Shown here piece after piece: positions 35,077 through 44,595 of a stretch of DNA of 62,393 nt (its first letter is position 1; the number at the start of each line of letters is the position of its first letter). This DNA is from Sporosarcina ureae (GTDB lineage: Bacteria; Bacillota; Bacilli; Bacillales_A; Planococcaceae). The notes under the pieces were generated by a model. It had not been told where the DNA came from and ran no database searches. It saw only the letters and a list, made by a program, of their open reading frames with translations. The stretch is from contig NZ_JARIEA010000078.1 in NCBI RefSeq assembly GCF_029267015.1, forward strand, positions 1-62,393, in the 5' to 3' direction. A program made the position numbers and the translations under genes.

Positions 35077-35568
35077 ATGTTGAAAAAGTTCATTATGTTA
35101 TTGGCAATTGTTGCCGTTTTAGGTGCTTGTTCGTCTTCTGATACAGCGAGTAGCGCGAATGACATTGCTTTACAGGACTTTGATGGAAAAACCGTCAGTC
35201 TTGCGGATTATGAAGGCAAGAAAGTGTATGTAAAGTTTTGGGCTTCTTGGTGTCCTATCTGTCTAGCAGGTCTCGATGAAGTGAATACACTAGCTAGAGA
35301 ATCTACTGATTTCGAAGTGCTGACTGTAGTAGCACCTGGTTATAATAATGAAAAGAAACATGATGACTTTATAAGATGGTTCAAAGGTGTTCAAAATGTA
35401 GACGATTTGCCGGTGTTATTAAATGATGGTGGCAGCCTAGTGCAAGACTTCAACGTGAAAGGGTATCCAACGTCTGCTTTCATTGATACAAAAGGAAAAC
35501 TAGTTCGCTCACAACCAGGACACTTATCGAATGACCAAATTATCGATGCTATGTCACAAATTAATTAA
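35077..35568 (+). CDS. Thioredoxin-like lipoprotein (TlpA/ResA type)
   Basis: A 163-residue secreted lipoprotein: lipobox LGAC (Cys at residue 18), then a thioredoxin fold with active-site WCPIC in WASWCPICLAG and a cis-proline GYPTSA. It should act outside the membrane. The MsrAB lipoprotein gene starts 18 bases on, so it is likely the reductant that recycles MsrAB. No CcdA/DsbD partner is seen in the window. Confidence 0.87.
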   Translation: MLKKFIMLLAIVAVLGACSSSDTASSANDIALQDFDGKTVSLADYEGKKVYVKFWASWCPICLAGLDEVNTLARESTDFEVLTVVAPGYNNEKKHDDFIRWFKGVQNVDDLPVLLNDGGSLVQDFNVKGYPTSAFIDTKGKLVRSQPGHLSNDQIIDAMSQIN

Positions 35569-35586
35569 TGAGGGGAGTACTTTATT

Positions 35587-36702
35587 ATGAAGCTGAAATG
35601 TATACTTAGTTTAGTTTGCATCTTGCTGCTCGCAGGATGTGGCATAGGAAATTCAGATTCATCCACTAGTCTAGGTTCACTGACTGCTTCGTCAGATTCT
35701 AAGTATCCAGCCAATCCGAACGAAGATCTAACATTTGATGAAGAAAAACTTCAGGACATCTATTTGGCTGGAGGGTGTTTCTGGGGCGTGGAAGCGTATA
35801 TGGAAAGAGTATATGGCGTGTATGACGTAACGTCTGGCTTTGCGAACGGCACAACGGAAAACCCGACATACAATGAAGTCATTACAGGTAAAACAGGTCA
35901 CACGGAAACAGTGCATGTGCAATTCGATCCAGAGCGTACAGACTTGAAAACAATTGTGGAGCACTTTTTCATGATTGTGGATCCAACATCTTTGAATAAA
36001 CAGGGAAATGACCGTGGTACACAATATCGCTCAGGTATTTATTATACGAATCCCGACGACAAAATAATCATTGATGAAGTTGTTGCGACAGAACAAGAGC
36101 GTTATGATGATAAAATTGTTACAGAAGTAGAGCCGTTAACGAGCTATACTCTGGCAGAAGAATATCATCAAGATTACTTAGAGAAAAATCCGGATGGATA
36201 CTGTCATGTAGAGTTCGATACACTTGAAGATCAAGACATTCCGTCTGTAATTGACGCTGCGGACTATCCGAAGCCGAGCGATGAAGAATTGAAAAAGAAA
36301 TTGACGAAAGCTCAGTATCAAGTGACACAGGACAACAATACGGAAGCGGCATTCTCGAATGAGTACTGGGATACATTTGAAGACGGCATTTATATAGATG
36401 TCGCTACAGGAGAACCCTTATTCTCAAGTGCGGATAAGTATGACTCGCAATGTGGTTGGCCGAGTTTTACGCAGCCAATCATTCCAGAAGTTATGACGGA
36501 ACATATAGATAAAAGTTTCAATATGGTGCGAACTGAAGTGAGAAGTCGTGCAGGTGATAGTCATCTTGGTCATATCTTTCCTGATGGGCCTAAAGATCGT
36601 GGTGGATTACGTTATTGTATAAACAGCGCAGCGATAGACTTCGTACCTCTAGACGAGATGGAAGCTAAAGGGTACGGCTATCTGACAAGTTATGTGAAAT
36701 AA
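35587..36702 (+). CDS. msrAB: MsrA-MsrB fusion lipoprotein, methionine sulfoxide reductase
   Basis: A 371-residue lipoprotein: lipobox LAGC, then MsrA (GGCFWGVE, about residues 64-71) and MsrB ([22 protein letters not shown] with the catalytic Cys). The usual zinc-binding CxxC pair of MsrB is absent; the segment reads DVATGEPLF. It repairs both diastereomers of oxidised methionine in exported proteins. Similar fusions with a TlpA partner are known in Gram-positive bacteria. Confidence 0.92.
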   Translation: MKLKCILSLVCILLLAGCGIGNSDSSTSLGSLTASSDSKYPANPNEDLTFDEEKLQDIYLAGGCFWGVEAYMERVYGVYDVTSGFANGTTENPTYNEVITGKTGHTETVHVQFDPERTDLKTIVEHFFMIVDPTSLNKQGNDRGTQYRSGIYYTNPDDKIIIDEVVATEQERYDDKIVTEVEPLTSYTLAEEYHQDYLEKNPDGYCHVEFDTLEDQDIPSVIDAADYPKPSDEELKKKLTKAQYQVTQDNNTEAAFSNEYWDTFEDGIYIDVATGEPLFSSADKYDSQCGWPSFTQPIIPEVMTEHIDKSFNMVRTEVRSRAGDSHLGHIFPDGPKDRGGLRYCINSAAIDFVPLDEMEAKGYGYLTSYVK

Positions 36703-36718
36703 TGTACACTGAATATAA

Positions 36719-36757
36719 CAAAAGGAAAGGGGCCACCTTGGCAACCTTTCCTTTTTA
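36719..36757 (+). terminator. Terminator after msrAB
   Basis: AAAGGAAAGG (36721-36730) pairs with CCTTTCCTTT (36744-36753), followed by TTAC. Confidence 0.8.
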
Positions 36758-36782
36758 CACGATAAAAAAGGGGTTGGATTCA

Positions 36783-37409
36783 ATGAAAGAAATGATAGCG
36801 AAGTGCAGATCGGAAGTCGAAGGGATTTATAATAAATTTGATGCAAGCCATGATCTCGATCATATTGACCGCGTAATGAAAAATGCAGAGAAAATCTTAA
36901 TAACAGAGCCGGATGCTGATGAACTAGTCGTTAAACTAGCTGTTCTGTTACATGATGTCGAAGATACGAAGTATGAAAAGATGCATGAGGCAACGACTGA
37001 GGAATTGCTTGCAAGAATAGGTGCGACGCAATCGATTACGGATCAAGTGCTGTCTGCGATTGAAAGTGTTTCATTCAGTGGAGGCAACGCAAAAGAACTC
37101 ACTTCGATTAATGGAGCCATCGTTCGGGATGCTGATCGTTTGGATGCGATCGGTGCAGTGGGAATAGCGCGTGCATTTGCATTTGGAGGTGCGCGTGGTA
37201 GAAAACTCTATGATCAGCAAGAAGAAGCACGAATGGATATGTCAGAGTCAGAATACCGCAAGAAAGAAACGGCTACGGTTACGCATTTTTATGAGAAGTT
37301 ACTATTATTGAAAGAGTTGATGGTAACGAAAGAAGGTACACGGCTGGCGGAAGAACGACATGAATTCATGGTAGTTTTTTTAAATCAATTAAAGAAAGAA
37401 ATTGATTGA
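36783..37409 (+). CDS. HD-domain phosphohydrolase (YpgQ-like)
   Basis: A 208-residue HD-superfamily hydrolase with the metal series: H in SHDLDHIDRV, HD in LLHDVED, and D in RDADRLDAIG. Relatives hydrolyse nucleotide triphosphates or phosphomonoesters; substrate not deducible. The ATG at 36783 follows AAAGGGG; the frame upstream to 36702 runs through the msrAB terminator. Confidence 0.83.
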   Translation: MKEMIAKCRSEVEGIYNKFDASHDLDHIDRVMKNAEKILITEPDADELVVKLAVLLHDVEDTKYEKMHEATTEELLARIGATQSITDQVLSAIESVSFSGGNAKELTSINGAIVRDADRLDAIGAVGIARAFAFGGARGRKLYDQQEEARMDMSESEYRKKETATVTHFYEKLLLLKELMVTKEGTRLAEERHEFMVVFLNQLKKEID

Positions 37410-37494
37410 AGATTAGATTGCTTATTCAGAACTTGATAGGATAGAATGAAGTCACTAGCAATATAATCTATCCGATAGAGAAATAGGTGACGTC

Positions 37495-37593
37495 TTGGAC
37501 AGAAATAATCGATTATTCATCATTACACTCGTTGTCATCGCCTTGTTTACATTAGGTGGATTCGCCGTGCAAAAGGGATTCATTACGTTTTAA
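37495..37593 (+). CDS. Possible 32-residue membrane peptide
   Basis: TTG at 37495 opens a frame for a 32-residue peptide that begins MDRNNRLFIITLVVIALFTL, a single hydrophobic helix, and ends QKGFITF. An AGGTGA site lies four bases before the TTG, which is short spacing. A weak hairpin and T run (about 37600-37650) follows. The context is otherwise empty. The peptide is plausible but unproved. Confidence 0.4.
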   Translation: MDRNNRLFIITLVVIALFTLGGFAVQKGFITF

Positions 37594-37684
37594 TATAATC
37601 ACGAGTATTCGTAGCTCATCGGTCGTACTAGATCGAGGGCTTTTTTTAATGACCTACTAATTATTTGAAACGATATAAACCAAA

Positions 37685-37722
37685 AAAACACCGGACATCC
37701 AGTAGGGATATCCGGTGTTTTC
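37685..37722. terminator. Terminator of the opine-dehydrogenase-like gene
   Basis: AAAACACCGGACATCC pairs with GGATATCCGGTGTTTT with one mismatch; on the minus strand a T run follows. Confidence 0.85.
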
Positions 37723-37727
37723 GCTAG

Positions 37728-38828
37728 TTACTTTATGATTTTTTTTAATTCTTCTGCAGTTAAACCCATATCTTTCAATGTTCTGCCCGTATTAAAATAA
37801 TCAGTATCATTATAAGCGGAAGCAATATGGATGCAAGACTCTACGATAGGTACACGTATACCAACTGCCTGCGCTAATTCGAAGCATGGAACGAGAAGAT
37901 AGGGTACATCTTCTGTTACATATCGGTTTTTAGAGCTGTTCGGTGCGCTATTGATCTTGCCATGTGTTGTGGAGTCACGATTGAAATCATAAACCGTTTC
38001 ATAGTTTGAACCATACAAGGCATTCATCGCTTCTAATTCAGTCTTCAATGAAAATCCAAGAGCTTCTCCAACAGCTAATCGTTCTTTATCCATTTTTGCT
38101 GCGGCATTGGCGGTAGCTGGGCTACAGCAGTCTCTGTAATAGTTGAAATCACCGTCAAAATTCTCAAGCAGCCCCATATTTAATGTCGTTAATAAGGGAT
38201 GTCCACCAAAGTTGATATTTTCTAATCCGGCGACTATTGGATTGTCCAAAAACTCAACGGGAACAGGTAGTGATTCCGTAATCAGTTGCTTCACTTCATT
38301 CGTCGCATTTTCAGCGGGGAAAATACTGACGGATAAAAACTCTTTCAGTCCCATGATGGTCAAGACGCCTGGCTCAACTATGCGCGTTGCCCAAGGAATA
38401 CTGATACCGTCTACAAATGTAATATTGACATCTTTCTGTTCGGATTCGTTTTTCATTCGATTCAAGACTAATCCGCCATAGTTTCCAGGTAGTACAAAAA
38501 CGATTTGTCCATCTTGTAAGTGGGGGAGCATTTGTTTAAACAACAGTTCCTGTGCGAATGAAGGACAAATCATGATAATCATTTCCGCAAATTCCATTGC
38601 TTCCTTAATATCAGTTGTTGCATAGTCTATTTTCTCAAAACCAGCAAACATCATTTCGGCTCCGTGATCTTCTGCTAGTGCTTTTATGCCGCCCTGTTTA
38701 TTAACCGCAGTAATTTGTGTGTCGAACTCCGGTGAATCATATAGGCAAATGCTATGTCCAAGTTTTGATAAATGATAAGCGGCCGTTAAGCCACCGTTTC
38801 CTGCTCCGATAATTGAGATTTTGTTCAT
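37728..38828 (-). CDS. Opine/nopaline dehydrogenase-family oxidoreductase
   Basis: A 366-residue NAD(P) enzyme with the Rossmann motif IIGAGNGGLTAAYHLSKLGH and the octopine dehydrogenase-type C-terminal domain (GGHPLLTTLNMG, YYRDCCSPATANAAAKMD). It may oxidise or reduce an N-(carboxyalkyl) amino acid or related compound, but the substrate is unknown. It lies 18 bases after a YfcC-like permease gene, so it may process the transported compound. AGGAGG precedes ATG. Confidence 0.75.
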   Translation of the reverse strand: MNKISIIGAGNGGLTAAYHLSKLGHSICLYDSPEFDTQITAVNKQGGIKALAEDHGAEMMFAGFEKIDYATTDIKEAMEFAEMIIMICPSFAQELLFKQMLPHLQDGQIVFVLPGNYGGLVLNRMKNESEQKDVNITFVDGISIPWATRIVEPGVLTIMGLKEFLSVSIFPAENATNEVKQLITESLPVPVEFLDNPIVAGLENINFGGHPLLTTLNMGLLENFDGDFNYYRDCCSPATANAAAKMDKERLAVGEALGFSLKTELEAMNALYGSNYETVYDFNRDSTTHGKINSAPNSSKNRYVTEDVPYLLVPCFELAQAVGIRVPIVESCIHIASAYNDTDYFNTGRTLKDMGLTAEELKKIIK

Positions 38829-38846
38829 ATGAACTCCTCCTATAAG

Positions 38847-40319
38847 TTAGATAATAGACAACGTGACTAATACGACAGTCGTGATCAATATAATACCAAG
38901 TACGAATGGAATAATATGTTTCAGCCAGCGTTCATATGGAATGTTCGCCAACGTCAAGGCACCAACTAAAACGGCTTGTGTCGGGGAGAATAAATTCATC
39001 GTTTCAGCCCCAGCTTGCATCGCAGTTACAATATACGATCGGTCCACGCCTGCAAAGTCTGCGAGCGGTGCCAGTATCGGAATGGTCGCTGTGGCAAGCC
39101 CTGATGATGAAGGAATCAGAAATGCTAGCGGTATATATAACAAATAAGCAAGAGGTGCAATAACAGAGCTACTAACATTTGCTAATAGATGTTCTCCGAA
39201 ATTCAAGATAGTTCCTATAATCATTCCGTTTGTCATCACTACAGAGATTCCTTTTGCTACTGCTAGAATGAGTGCAACACTGATCAAATCTTTTGCGCCA
39301 TTTAAGAACAAGCGGACGATTTCATCTTCTTTATACGAGTACATTTTTCCGATGATAATAGAGCCAAGGAAGAATAAAACTGTTAACTCACCGAACCCCC
39401 ATTCTCCGAGTGGACTAATATGTCCTAAAACTACACCGAGTACAGGGGTTTGTTGGATCTTGTCATGCAATGTGTTGAATAATGAAATTCCAAACTTATC
39501 CTGCCACGGAATGAGTGCCACAATCATGATGAGAAAGAAACTGCCAAATACAGCTAGTACTGCTTTCCTTTTTCCTGTTAGATCTGCCACATCATTTGGA
39601 TCGATTTTTTTAAAAGGCGCTTCCACTTTACTTTTGATATCAAATACGATGGATTTCTCTGGATATCTTTTTACTTTAGCCGCATAACGCATCACGAAGA
39701 AAATGCCGAATACGAGGAACAATGAAAAGAGCAATAATCGGTGAAAGATTCCATCGCCTATTGAAATACCTGCTAAATTCGAAGCGATACCAACTGAAAA
39801 CGGATTAGTAATTCCACCCGCTACACCAATTCCAGCTCCTAGGAAAATGACCATGACCGCTGTAACGACATCGTAACCGGCTAATAGAAGAATAGGAACG
39901 ACAATTGGGTAGAACGCAATCGTTTCTTCCGCCATCCCATAAGTAGCCCCGCCGATTGCACAAATTGTCATTAAAATGGGGATCATTAATTTCTCGCGTC
40001 CCTTTAAGGAAAACACGACTTTGGATAGACCGGCATCGATTGCTTTCGTTTCAAATACGATACCTAAACAACCACCAAGAACTAGGACGAAAATAATAAT
40101 ATCAATTGCATCAAAAAATCCGTTGATGGGTGCGGAGAAAACATCCCACAAACCTTGAGGATTTGATTCTACTTGCTCGTATGTTCCGACAATCGGTGTT
40201 CCGTCTTCGTTGTATGCATATTCACCAGCAGGTATAATAAACGTCAAAAATGCAATACCGAATGTAATAATGAGCAATGTAGTAAAGGCCGTGGGTAGTT
40301 TGAACTTTTTCTTTTCCAT
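38847..40319 (-). CDS. YfcC-family membrane transporter
   Basis: A 490-residue permease with about 12 hydrophobic segments and motifs such as IIPAGEYAYNEDG, EETIAFYPIVVPI and IPSSSGLATATIPI, as in the YfcC/ArcD-like family of amino acid, peptide or C4-dicarboxylate transporters. ATG 40319 follows AGGGAGG. The longer reading to 40373 has no ribosome site. A weak cre-like word, TGTATGCGCTTACT (40345-40358), lies just upstream. Confidence 0.82.
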   Translation of the reverse strand: MEKKKFKLPTAFTTLLIITFGIAFLTFIIPAGEYAYNEDGTPIVGTYEQVESNPQGLWDVFSAPINGFFDAIDIIIFVLVLGGCLGIVFETKAIDAGLSKVVFSLKGREKLMIPILMTICAIGGATYGMAEETIAFYPIVVPILLLAGYDVVTAVMVIFLGAGIGVAGGITNPFSVGIASNLAGISIGDGIFHRLLLFSLFLVFGIFFVMRYAAKVKRYPEKSIVFDIKSKVEAPFKKIDPNDVADLTGKRKAVLAVFGSFFLIMIVALIPWQDKFGISLFNTLHDKIQQTPVLGVVLGHISPLGEWGFGELTVLFFLGSIIIGKMYSYKEDEIVRLFLNGAKDLISVALILAVAKGISVVMTNGMIIGTILNFGEHLLANVSSSVIAPLAYLLYIPLAFLIPSSSGLATATIPILAPLADFAGVDRSYIVTAMQAGAETMNLFSPTQAVLVGALTLANIPYERWLKHIIPFVLGIILITTVVLVTLSII

Positions 40320-40539
40320 AGTAAACCTCCCTGTTTCATAGTCTTGTATGCGCTTACTTTCTTCTTGCATCAAGTGATCTGTTTCCTATGATAGAGAGTG
40401 AATATGTACATTTTTTCATGAAAATGTATTCGTTGATGTGCGAAATGTGTTTAATTATGTCAGCGGAAAGGATGGCTCTACATTTGTATAGAAGAATTGT
40501 ATACTTAAAGTACTATTTAAAACGAAAGGGGAGAGCGAG

Positions 40540-41199
40540 ATGCAAACAATTTGTCTAGTTGAAGATGAACAAGATCTATTGCAAGTACTCTCCATTTATT
40601 TGGAGAAGAATGGTTGGAATGTCTTGTCGTGCACTAATTTGCAAGAAGCTCAAAACAAACTCCTTATACATGTGGATTGCTGGGTAGTGGATATCATGCT
40701 TCCGGATGGTAGTGGATTTGAATTATTAAAGGAAATTAAAAAGCTCAATGACAATACCCCTGTAATTTTAATATCTGCAAGAGGTGAGAGTATAGATCGA
40801 GTGATCGGATTTGAAATTGGTTGTGACGACTATATAACTAAACCTTTTTTGCCAGCAGAATTAGTGTTGCGCGTGAAGAAAATCTTGCAAACTACATCAA
40901 GAACAGATCAAACGGAACTTATAAAAGTGGGTCCTTATAAAATAGATGAAAAACGAAGAATGATTTTGCTGGATAGTCAGGGGCTGGATGTAACAAGTCG
41001 AGAATTTGATATCATTCAATTTTTTGTGAAACATAATCAAGCAGCAATCCCTAGAGAGTTGCTACTCCAGCAAGTTTGGGGAGAAGATTACTTTGGTAGT
41101 GAACGAGTGGTAGACAATTACATTAAAAGAATTCGTCAGAAGATGCCTCACTTTCATATCGAAACCATCTACGGTTTTGGCTACCGGTGCAATATATGA
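40540..41199 (+). CDS. OmpR-family response regulator, CssR-like
   Basis: A 219-residue regulator: receiver domain with phosphoacceptor Asp in VVDIMLPDG, the conserved Lys in TKPF, and a winged-helix DNA-binding domain (about 125-219) ending YIKRIRQKM and YGFGYRCNI. AAAGGGGAG precedes the ATG. Its kinase partner resembles B. subtilis CssS, which senses secretion stress, so a CssR-like role is plausible. It is divergent from the transporter gene. Confidence 0.88.
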   Translation: MQTICLVEDEQDLLQVLSIYLEKNGWNVLSCTNLQEAQNKLLIHVDCWVVDIMLPDGSGFELLKEIKKLNDNTPVILISARGESIDRVIGFEIGCDDYITKPFLPAELVLRVKKILQTTSRTDQTELIKVGPYKIDEKRRMILLDSQGLDVTSREFDIIQFFVKHNQAAIPRELLLQQVWGEDYFGSERVVDNYIKRIRQKMPHFHIETIYGFGYRCNI

Positions 41200-42503
41200 A
41201 AAAACGTCAGACGTGGCTTGCATCAAAGATGACTATTCTACTGGCCGTATTCATTACATTAATGAGTATTGCTAGTGTCGCGATCGTATACTTTTGGTCA
41301 TACTATTATTTCGGGAAGATATTTGAAGATCGCATCATTGATGAATATACGTATGAAAAGAATGAAGAACGAGGTGTATATAATGAATGGATTTTAGGTG
41401 TGACTGCCCACAGTATCGATATAGTGGAAGCCATTCATGGTCAGCTGACAGCGGAACATATACTCGATCAATCAGTTGAGCAGATGAAAGAAAGTGAAGT
41501 ATATAGGGAGAAGATCGATGGGAAGTATCTATTATATAAAATTGATTTGGATTATGAAAACGGAGAAAAGGTGTACAAGTATTCTATTGTAAAAGACATC
41601 TACCGCGAAATACTTCCCAAAATGTTAGTGTGGTTTTTAGCTATTACCGTCTTCATCTTTATTCTATCTGTATTACTTACACGATTGATCACGAATAAGC
41701 TCTATCATAATATCCATAAATTAAAACAATATATTATGCAGACTGATACGCGGAATTGGGACACCGAACTTGTACTAGAAACTGAAGACGCAGATATTCA
41801 AGATCTGGCTTCCTCTTTTTCCGCCATGAAATATAATTTAAAACAAAAAGATTTAGCCCAGCAGTCCATGTTGCAATACATTTCACATGAACTGAAGACC
41901 CCCGTTATGATTATTTCTAGCTATGCAGAGTCTGCAAAAGACGGAATTTATCCGAAAGGAACGATAGAAGAAACATTAGACACCATCACTAATCAAGCAA
42001 TTAGAATTGAGAATAGAGTAGAAGATCTACTGTTCATCGCGAAATCCAATGCACAACAATTGGAATCCGGACAAGATATCCAGCTTGTCCAGTTGGATGA
42101 ATTGATTGAACAAGTCGTCACCAATCTAAACGTACACGGATCTGGCTTAACGATTGATTTGCAACTTGCTAAACAGTTGACGGTTATTGGCTATCAACAT
42201 GAATTAGAAATACTCATCGAAAATATGCTAGATAATCAAATGAAATATGCAAATAAGCTCCTGTCGATCCGGTGTGTAAAGGAAGACGGCAAGGCTGTAC
42301 TTTATTTTCATAATGATGGGCAGGTTATCGATTCTTCTATTAAAGACCAACTATTCACGCCGTTTACTAAAGGTGAGGCTGGTGCTCATGGTTTAGGACT
42401 ATCCATTGTTAAAGAGATTGCTGAGAAACATCAGGGGTCTATCGATCTAGTAAAGCTATCTAGCGGAGTGACGTTTAAAATAATCTTACGAAATTGCATA
42501 TAA
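41196..42503 (+). CDS. Sensor histidine kinase, CssS-like
   Basis: The 435-residue kinase has two membrane segments (about 13-35 and 146-170) around an extracytoplasmic domain, a HAMP-like linker, the phosphoacceptor motif ISHELKTPV and ATPase motifs (N box MLDNQMKYA, G box GAHGLGLSIVKEI). The segment SSYAESAKDGIYPKGTIEET closely resembles B. subtilis CssS. It overlaps the regulator by ATGA. The likely signal is misfolded exported protein, unproved. Confidence 0.87.
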   Translation: MKKRQTWLASKMTILLAVFITLMSIASVAIVYFWSYYYFGKIFEDRIIDEYTYEKNEERGVYNEWILGVTAHSIDIVEAIHGQLTAEHILDQSVEQMKESEVYREKIDGKYLLYKIDLDYENGEKVYKYSIVKDIYREILPKMLVWFLAITVFIFILSVLLTRLITNKLYHNIHKLKQYIMQTDTRNWDTELVLETEDADIQDLASSFSAMKYNLKQKDLAQQSMLQYISHELKTPVMIISSYAESAKDGIYPKGTIEETLDTITNQAIRIENRVEDLLFIAKSNAQQLESGQDIQLVQLDELIEQVVTNLNVHGSGLTIDLQLAKQLTVIGYQHELEILIENMLDNQMKYANKLLSIRCVKEDGKAVLYFHNDGQVIDSSIKDQLFTPFTKGEAGAHGLGLSIVKEIAEKHQGSIDLVKLSSGVTFKIILRNCI

Positions 42504-42509
42504 AGTTGT

Positions 42510-42543
42510 AAAAGAGCTGATTATTTTCGTATTCAGCTCTTTT
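42510..42543. terminator. Bidirectional terminator
   Basis: AAAAGAGCTGA pairs with TCAGCTCTTTT between the kinase gene and a converging small gene. Confidence 0.82.
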
Positions 42544-42548
42544 CTTCT

Positions 42549-42740
42549 TTATTTCTTCATCGTAGTAATCTCATTCAGCAAAAAATCAATTTGTTCCTGC
42601 ATTTTAGCCAATTGATCTTCTTCAATCTCCTCTTCTTCCAATGCGAGATAGGCAGCTAATGTTGTAATCGCTTGGCCGAACAAGCCGATGGATTCACCAA
42701 GCAATGCCAATTTAGCAATCTGTTTTTCATTTTCACTCAT
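42549..42740 (-). CDS. Small hypothetical protein, 63 residues
   Basis: An all-helical small acidic protein with no signal and no cysteine. The sequence contains MSENEKQIAKLALLGESIG and a run EEEEIEEDQ. A very strong G-rich Shine-Dalgarno (GGGGGGG) lies before its ATG. I do not recognise the family; it may be a coiled-coil or partner protein. Confidence 0.6.
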   Translation of the reverse strand: MSENEKQIAKLALLGESIGLFGQAITTLAAYLALEEEEIEEDQLAKMQEQIDFLLNEITTMKK

Positions 42741-42882
42741 AGGGAACCCCCCCTAAACTGTTTTCCTATAAGTTATGATGAAGTCTTTGTTCTCGTTCGA
42801 GTAATTAAGCCATAAATGAAGTATGAATAGCTAATGGTGTTGCATAGAAATGATAGTACTGTAAAAAAGGAGAGTGTTTTGT

Positions 42883-43512
42883 ATGTATAACGAACAAGAA
42901 ACACGAACTATTACTGTCTTTGGCGAAGGTGCGGTGAAAGTTTCACCTGATACGGTTCATATGGTGTTATCTGTTACAACAAGAGGAACGGAACTCAAGG
43001 ATATCCAACAAGAAAATGCTAATCGTATGAATCAAGTCATCCAATCACTGCAAAAAGTAGGAATTGAAGAATCGTCCATTCAAACAATAGATTTTCAAAT
43101 TCGACCAGTCTATGAATACGTCAATGGCGAACAGCGATTTCAAGGCTACGAAGTAATCAATTCCATCCGGATTACAAGCAACGAACTGTCACGCACCGGT
43201 GAACTAGTCGATCTTGCGGTCAAAAATGGTGTCAATCAAGTGGGGAGTATTGAATTCACGATGCAGTATCAGGATGATCGATACCAACAAGCTTTGGCGC
43301 TAGCCCTTACAGACGCTGAAACAAAAATGATTACAATCGGTACCTCATTGAAATTACAAAATAAGCCGATTCCAATGAAAATTGAAGAACAGCATACGTC
43401 TCAGCCAGTTGCATTTCGTGCGATGGCCATGGCGGATACAGGTAGCACGCCGATCGAATCCGGTACTATTACGATCAGCGCAAGTCTACAAGTGAAGTAT
43501 CAAATCGTCTAA
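42883..43512 (+). CDS. SIMPL-domain (DUF541) protein
   Basis: A 209-residue protein with the SIMPL pattern: RTITVFGEGAVKVSPDTVHM at the start, followed by repeated strand-helix units and GYEVINSIRI. No N-terminal signal peptide is visible, unlike the many exported members. ATG 42883 has AAGGAG upstream; the GTG at 42874 is less well placed. The function of the family is poorly understood. Confidence 0.8.
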   Translation: MYNEQETRTITVFGEGAVKVSPDTVHMVLSVTTRGTELKDIQQENANRMNQVIQSLQKVGIEESSIQTIDFQIRPVYEYVNGEQRFQGYEVINSIRITSNELSRTGELVDLAVKNGVNQVGSIEFTMQYQDDRYQQALALALTDAETKMITIGTSLKLQNKPIPMKIEEQHTSQPVAFRAMAMADTGSTPIESGTITISASLQVKYQIV

Positions 43513-43581
43513 TAAATTGGCTAGTATGTCTTTTGGCAGTCTGCTACTATGATGAAAAGGCTTTCGAAAGAGGCGGTACAC

Positions 43582-44508
43582 ATGGAAGTGCATTTCATTA
43601 TCAATGAACAGGCTGGAGACGGTAAAGGGGCTAAAGTGTGGGCGAGCCTGCGGAAGAATATTAACTATTCATTTCATCTGACAGAGCGGCGTGGTCATGC
43701 GATAGAACTGACAAAGCAACTGGCTGGACAAACTTCTGAGTCATTGTTGCTTATCGTGATAGGCGGAGATGGCACGATTCACGAAGTGCTAAATGGGGTG
43801 GTAGGCTATCCTCATGTAACCGTCGGGGTCATGAAAGCAGGATCGGGTAATGATTTCGCGAGGGAATTTCCTGCGTTTACTAATTTGCAGGAAATTGAAA
43901 ACTATATCGCAATCAAACCGATTAAGAGAAAAACGGTAGACTTTGGATCGGTTCAATTAGACACTGTTCATCAACGCTATTTTGCGAGTAATAGTGGATT
44001 TGGTTTGGATGCGGATATTTCACTGGCAGCTAGTCAATCTACTATTAAAAAGACATTGAATAAATGGAAGCTAGGTAGCGTAGTGTATGCATTGACGGTA
44101 GCAAAGAGTTTACTAGCTTTCAAACCTTTTAACGCGGAAATCCAAATAGGCTCAGATATTCGTATGTTCCGTAAAGTCTGGATGATCACAGTGAGTAATC
44201 AAAAATATTACGGTGGCGGCATGAAAATTTCACCGCAATCTATTTATGACGATGGGGAGTTTGAGCTGACAGTCGTTCATTCCATATCCACGCTGAAATT
44301 CCTCGCCGTATTTTTAACCGTCTTTACTGGAAGTCATACGAGGTTAAAGGGAGTTTCTACTTATACGAGTGATACGTTCATCATTGAACCTGATCGAATG
44401 GTAGGTTGCCACACTGACGGAGAATACATTGGCACCACTTCAGACCGACCTGTTATTTGCAAAGTGGACGAGCGAAAGTGGTATGTGGCGGATCAGTCGT
44501 CAGTATAA
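43582..44508 (+). CDS. Diacylglycerol kinase-like lipid kinase
   Basis: A 308-residue DAGK-catalytic-domain protein with INEQAGDGKG, VIGGDGTIHE and KAGSGNDFARE motifs, and a SphK/YegS-type C-terminal beta domain (YYGGGMKISPQSIYDDGEFE). It phosphorylates a lipid alcohol; diacylglycerol is the best guess. ATG 43582 follows AAAGAGG; the ATG at 43549 is less likely. Confidence 0.85.
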   Translation: MEVHFIINEQAGDGKGAKVWASLRKNINYSFHLTERRGHAIELTKQLAGQTSESLLLIVIGGDGTIHEVLNGVVGYPHVTVGVMKAGSGNDFAREFPAFTNLQEIENYIAIKPIKRKTVDFGSVQLDTVHQRYFASNSGFGLDADISLAASQSTIKKTLNKWKLGSVVYALTVAKSLLAFKPFNAEIQIGSDIRMFRKVWMITVSNQKYYGGGMKISPQSIYDDGEFELTVVHSISTLKFLAVFLTVFTGSHTRLKGVSTYTSDTFIIEPDRMVGCHTDGEYIGTTSDRPVICKVDERKWYVADQSSV

Positions 44509-44595
44509 CCGTCTCCCTTCATTCATTGCGTCAAGCTGGAATCGGTTTAGAATGCTGTGATATAGTGAAAGTAACAAAGCAGGCAGGTGAGTACA

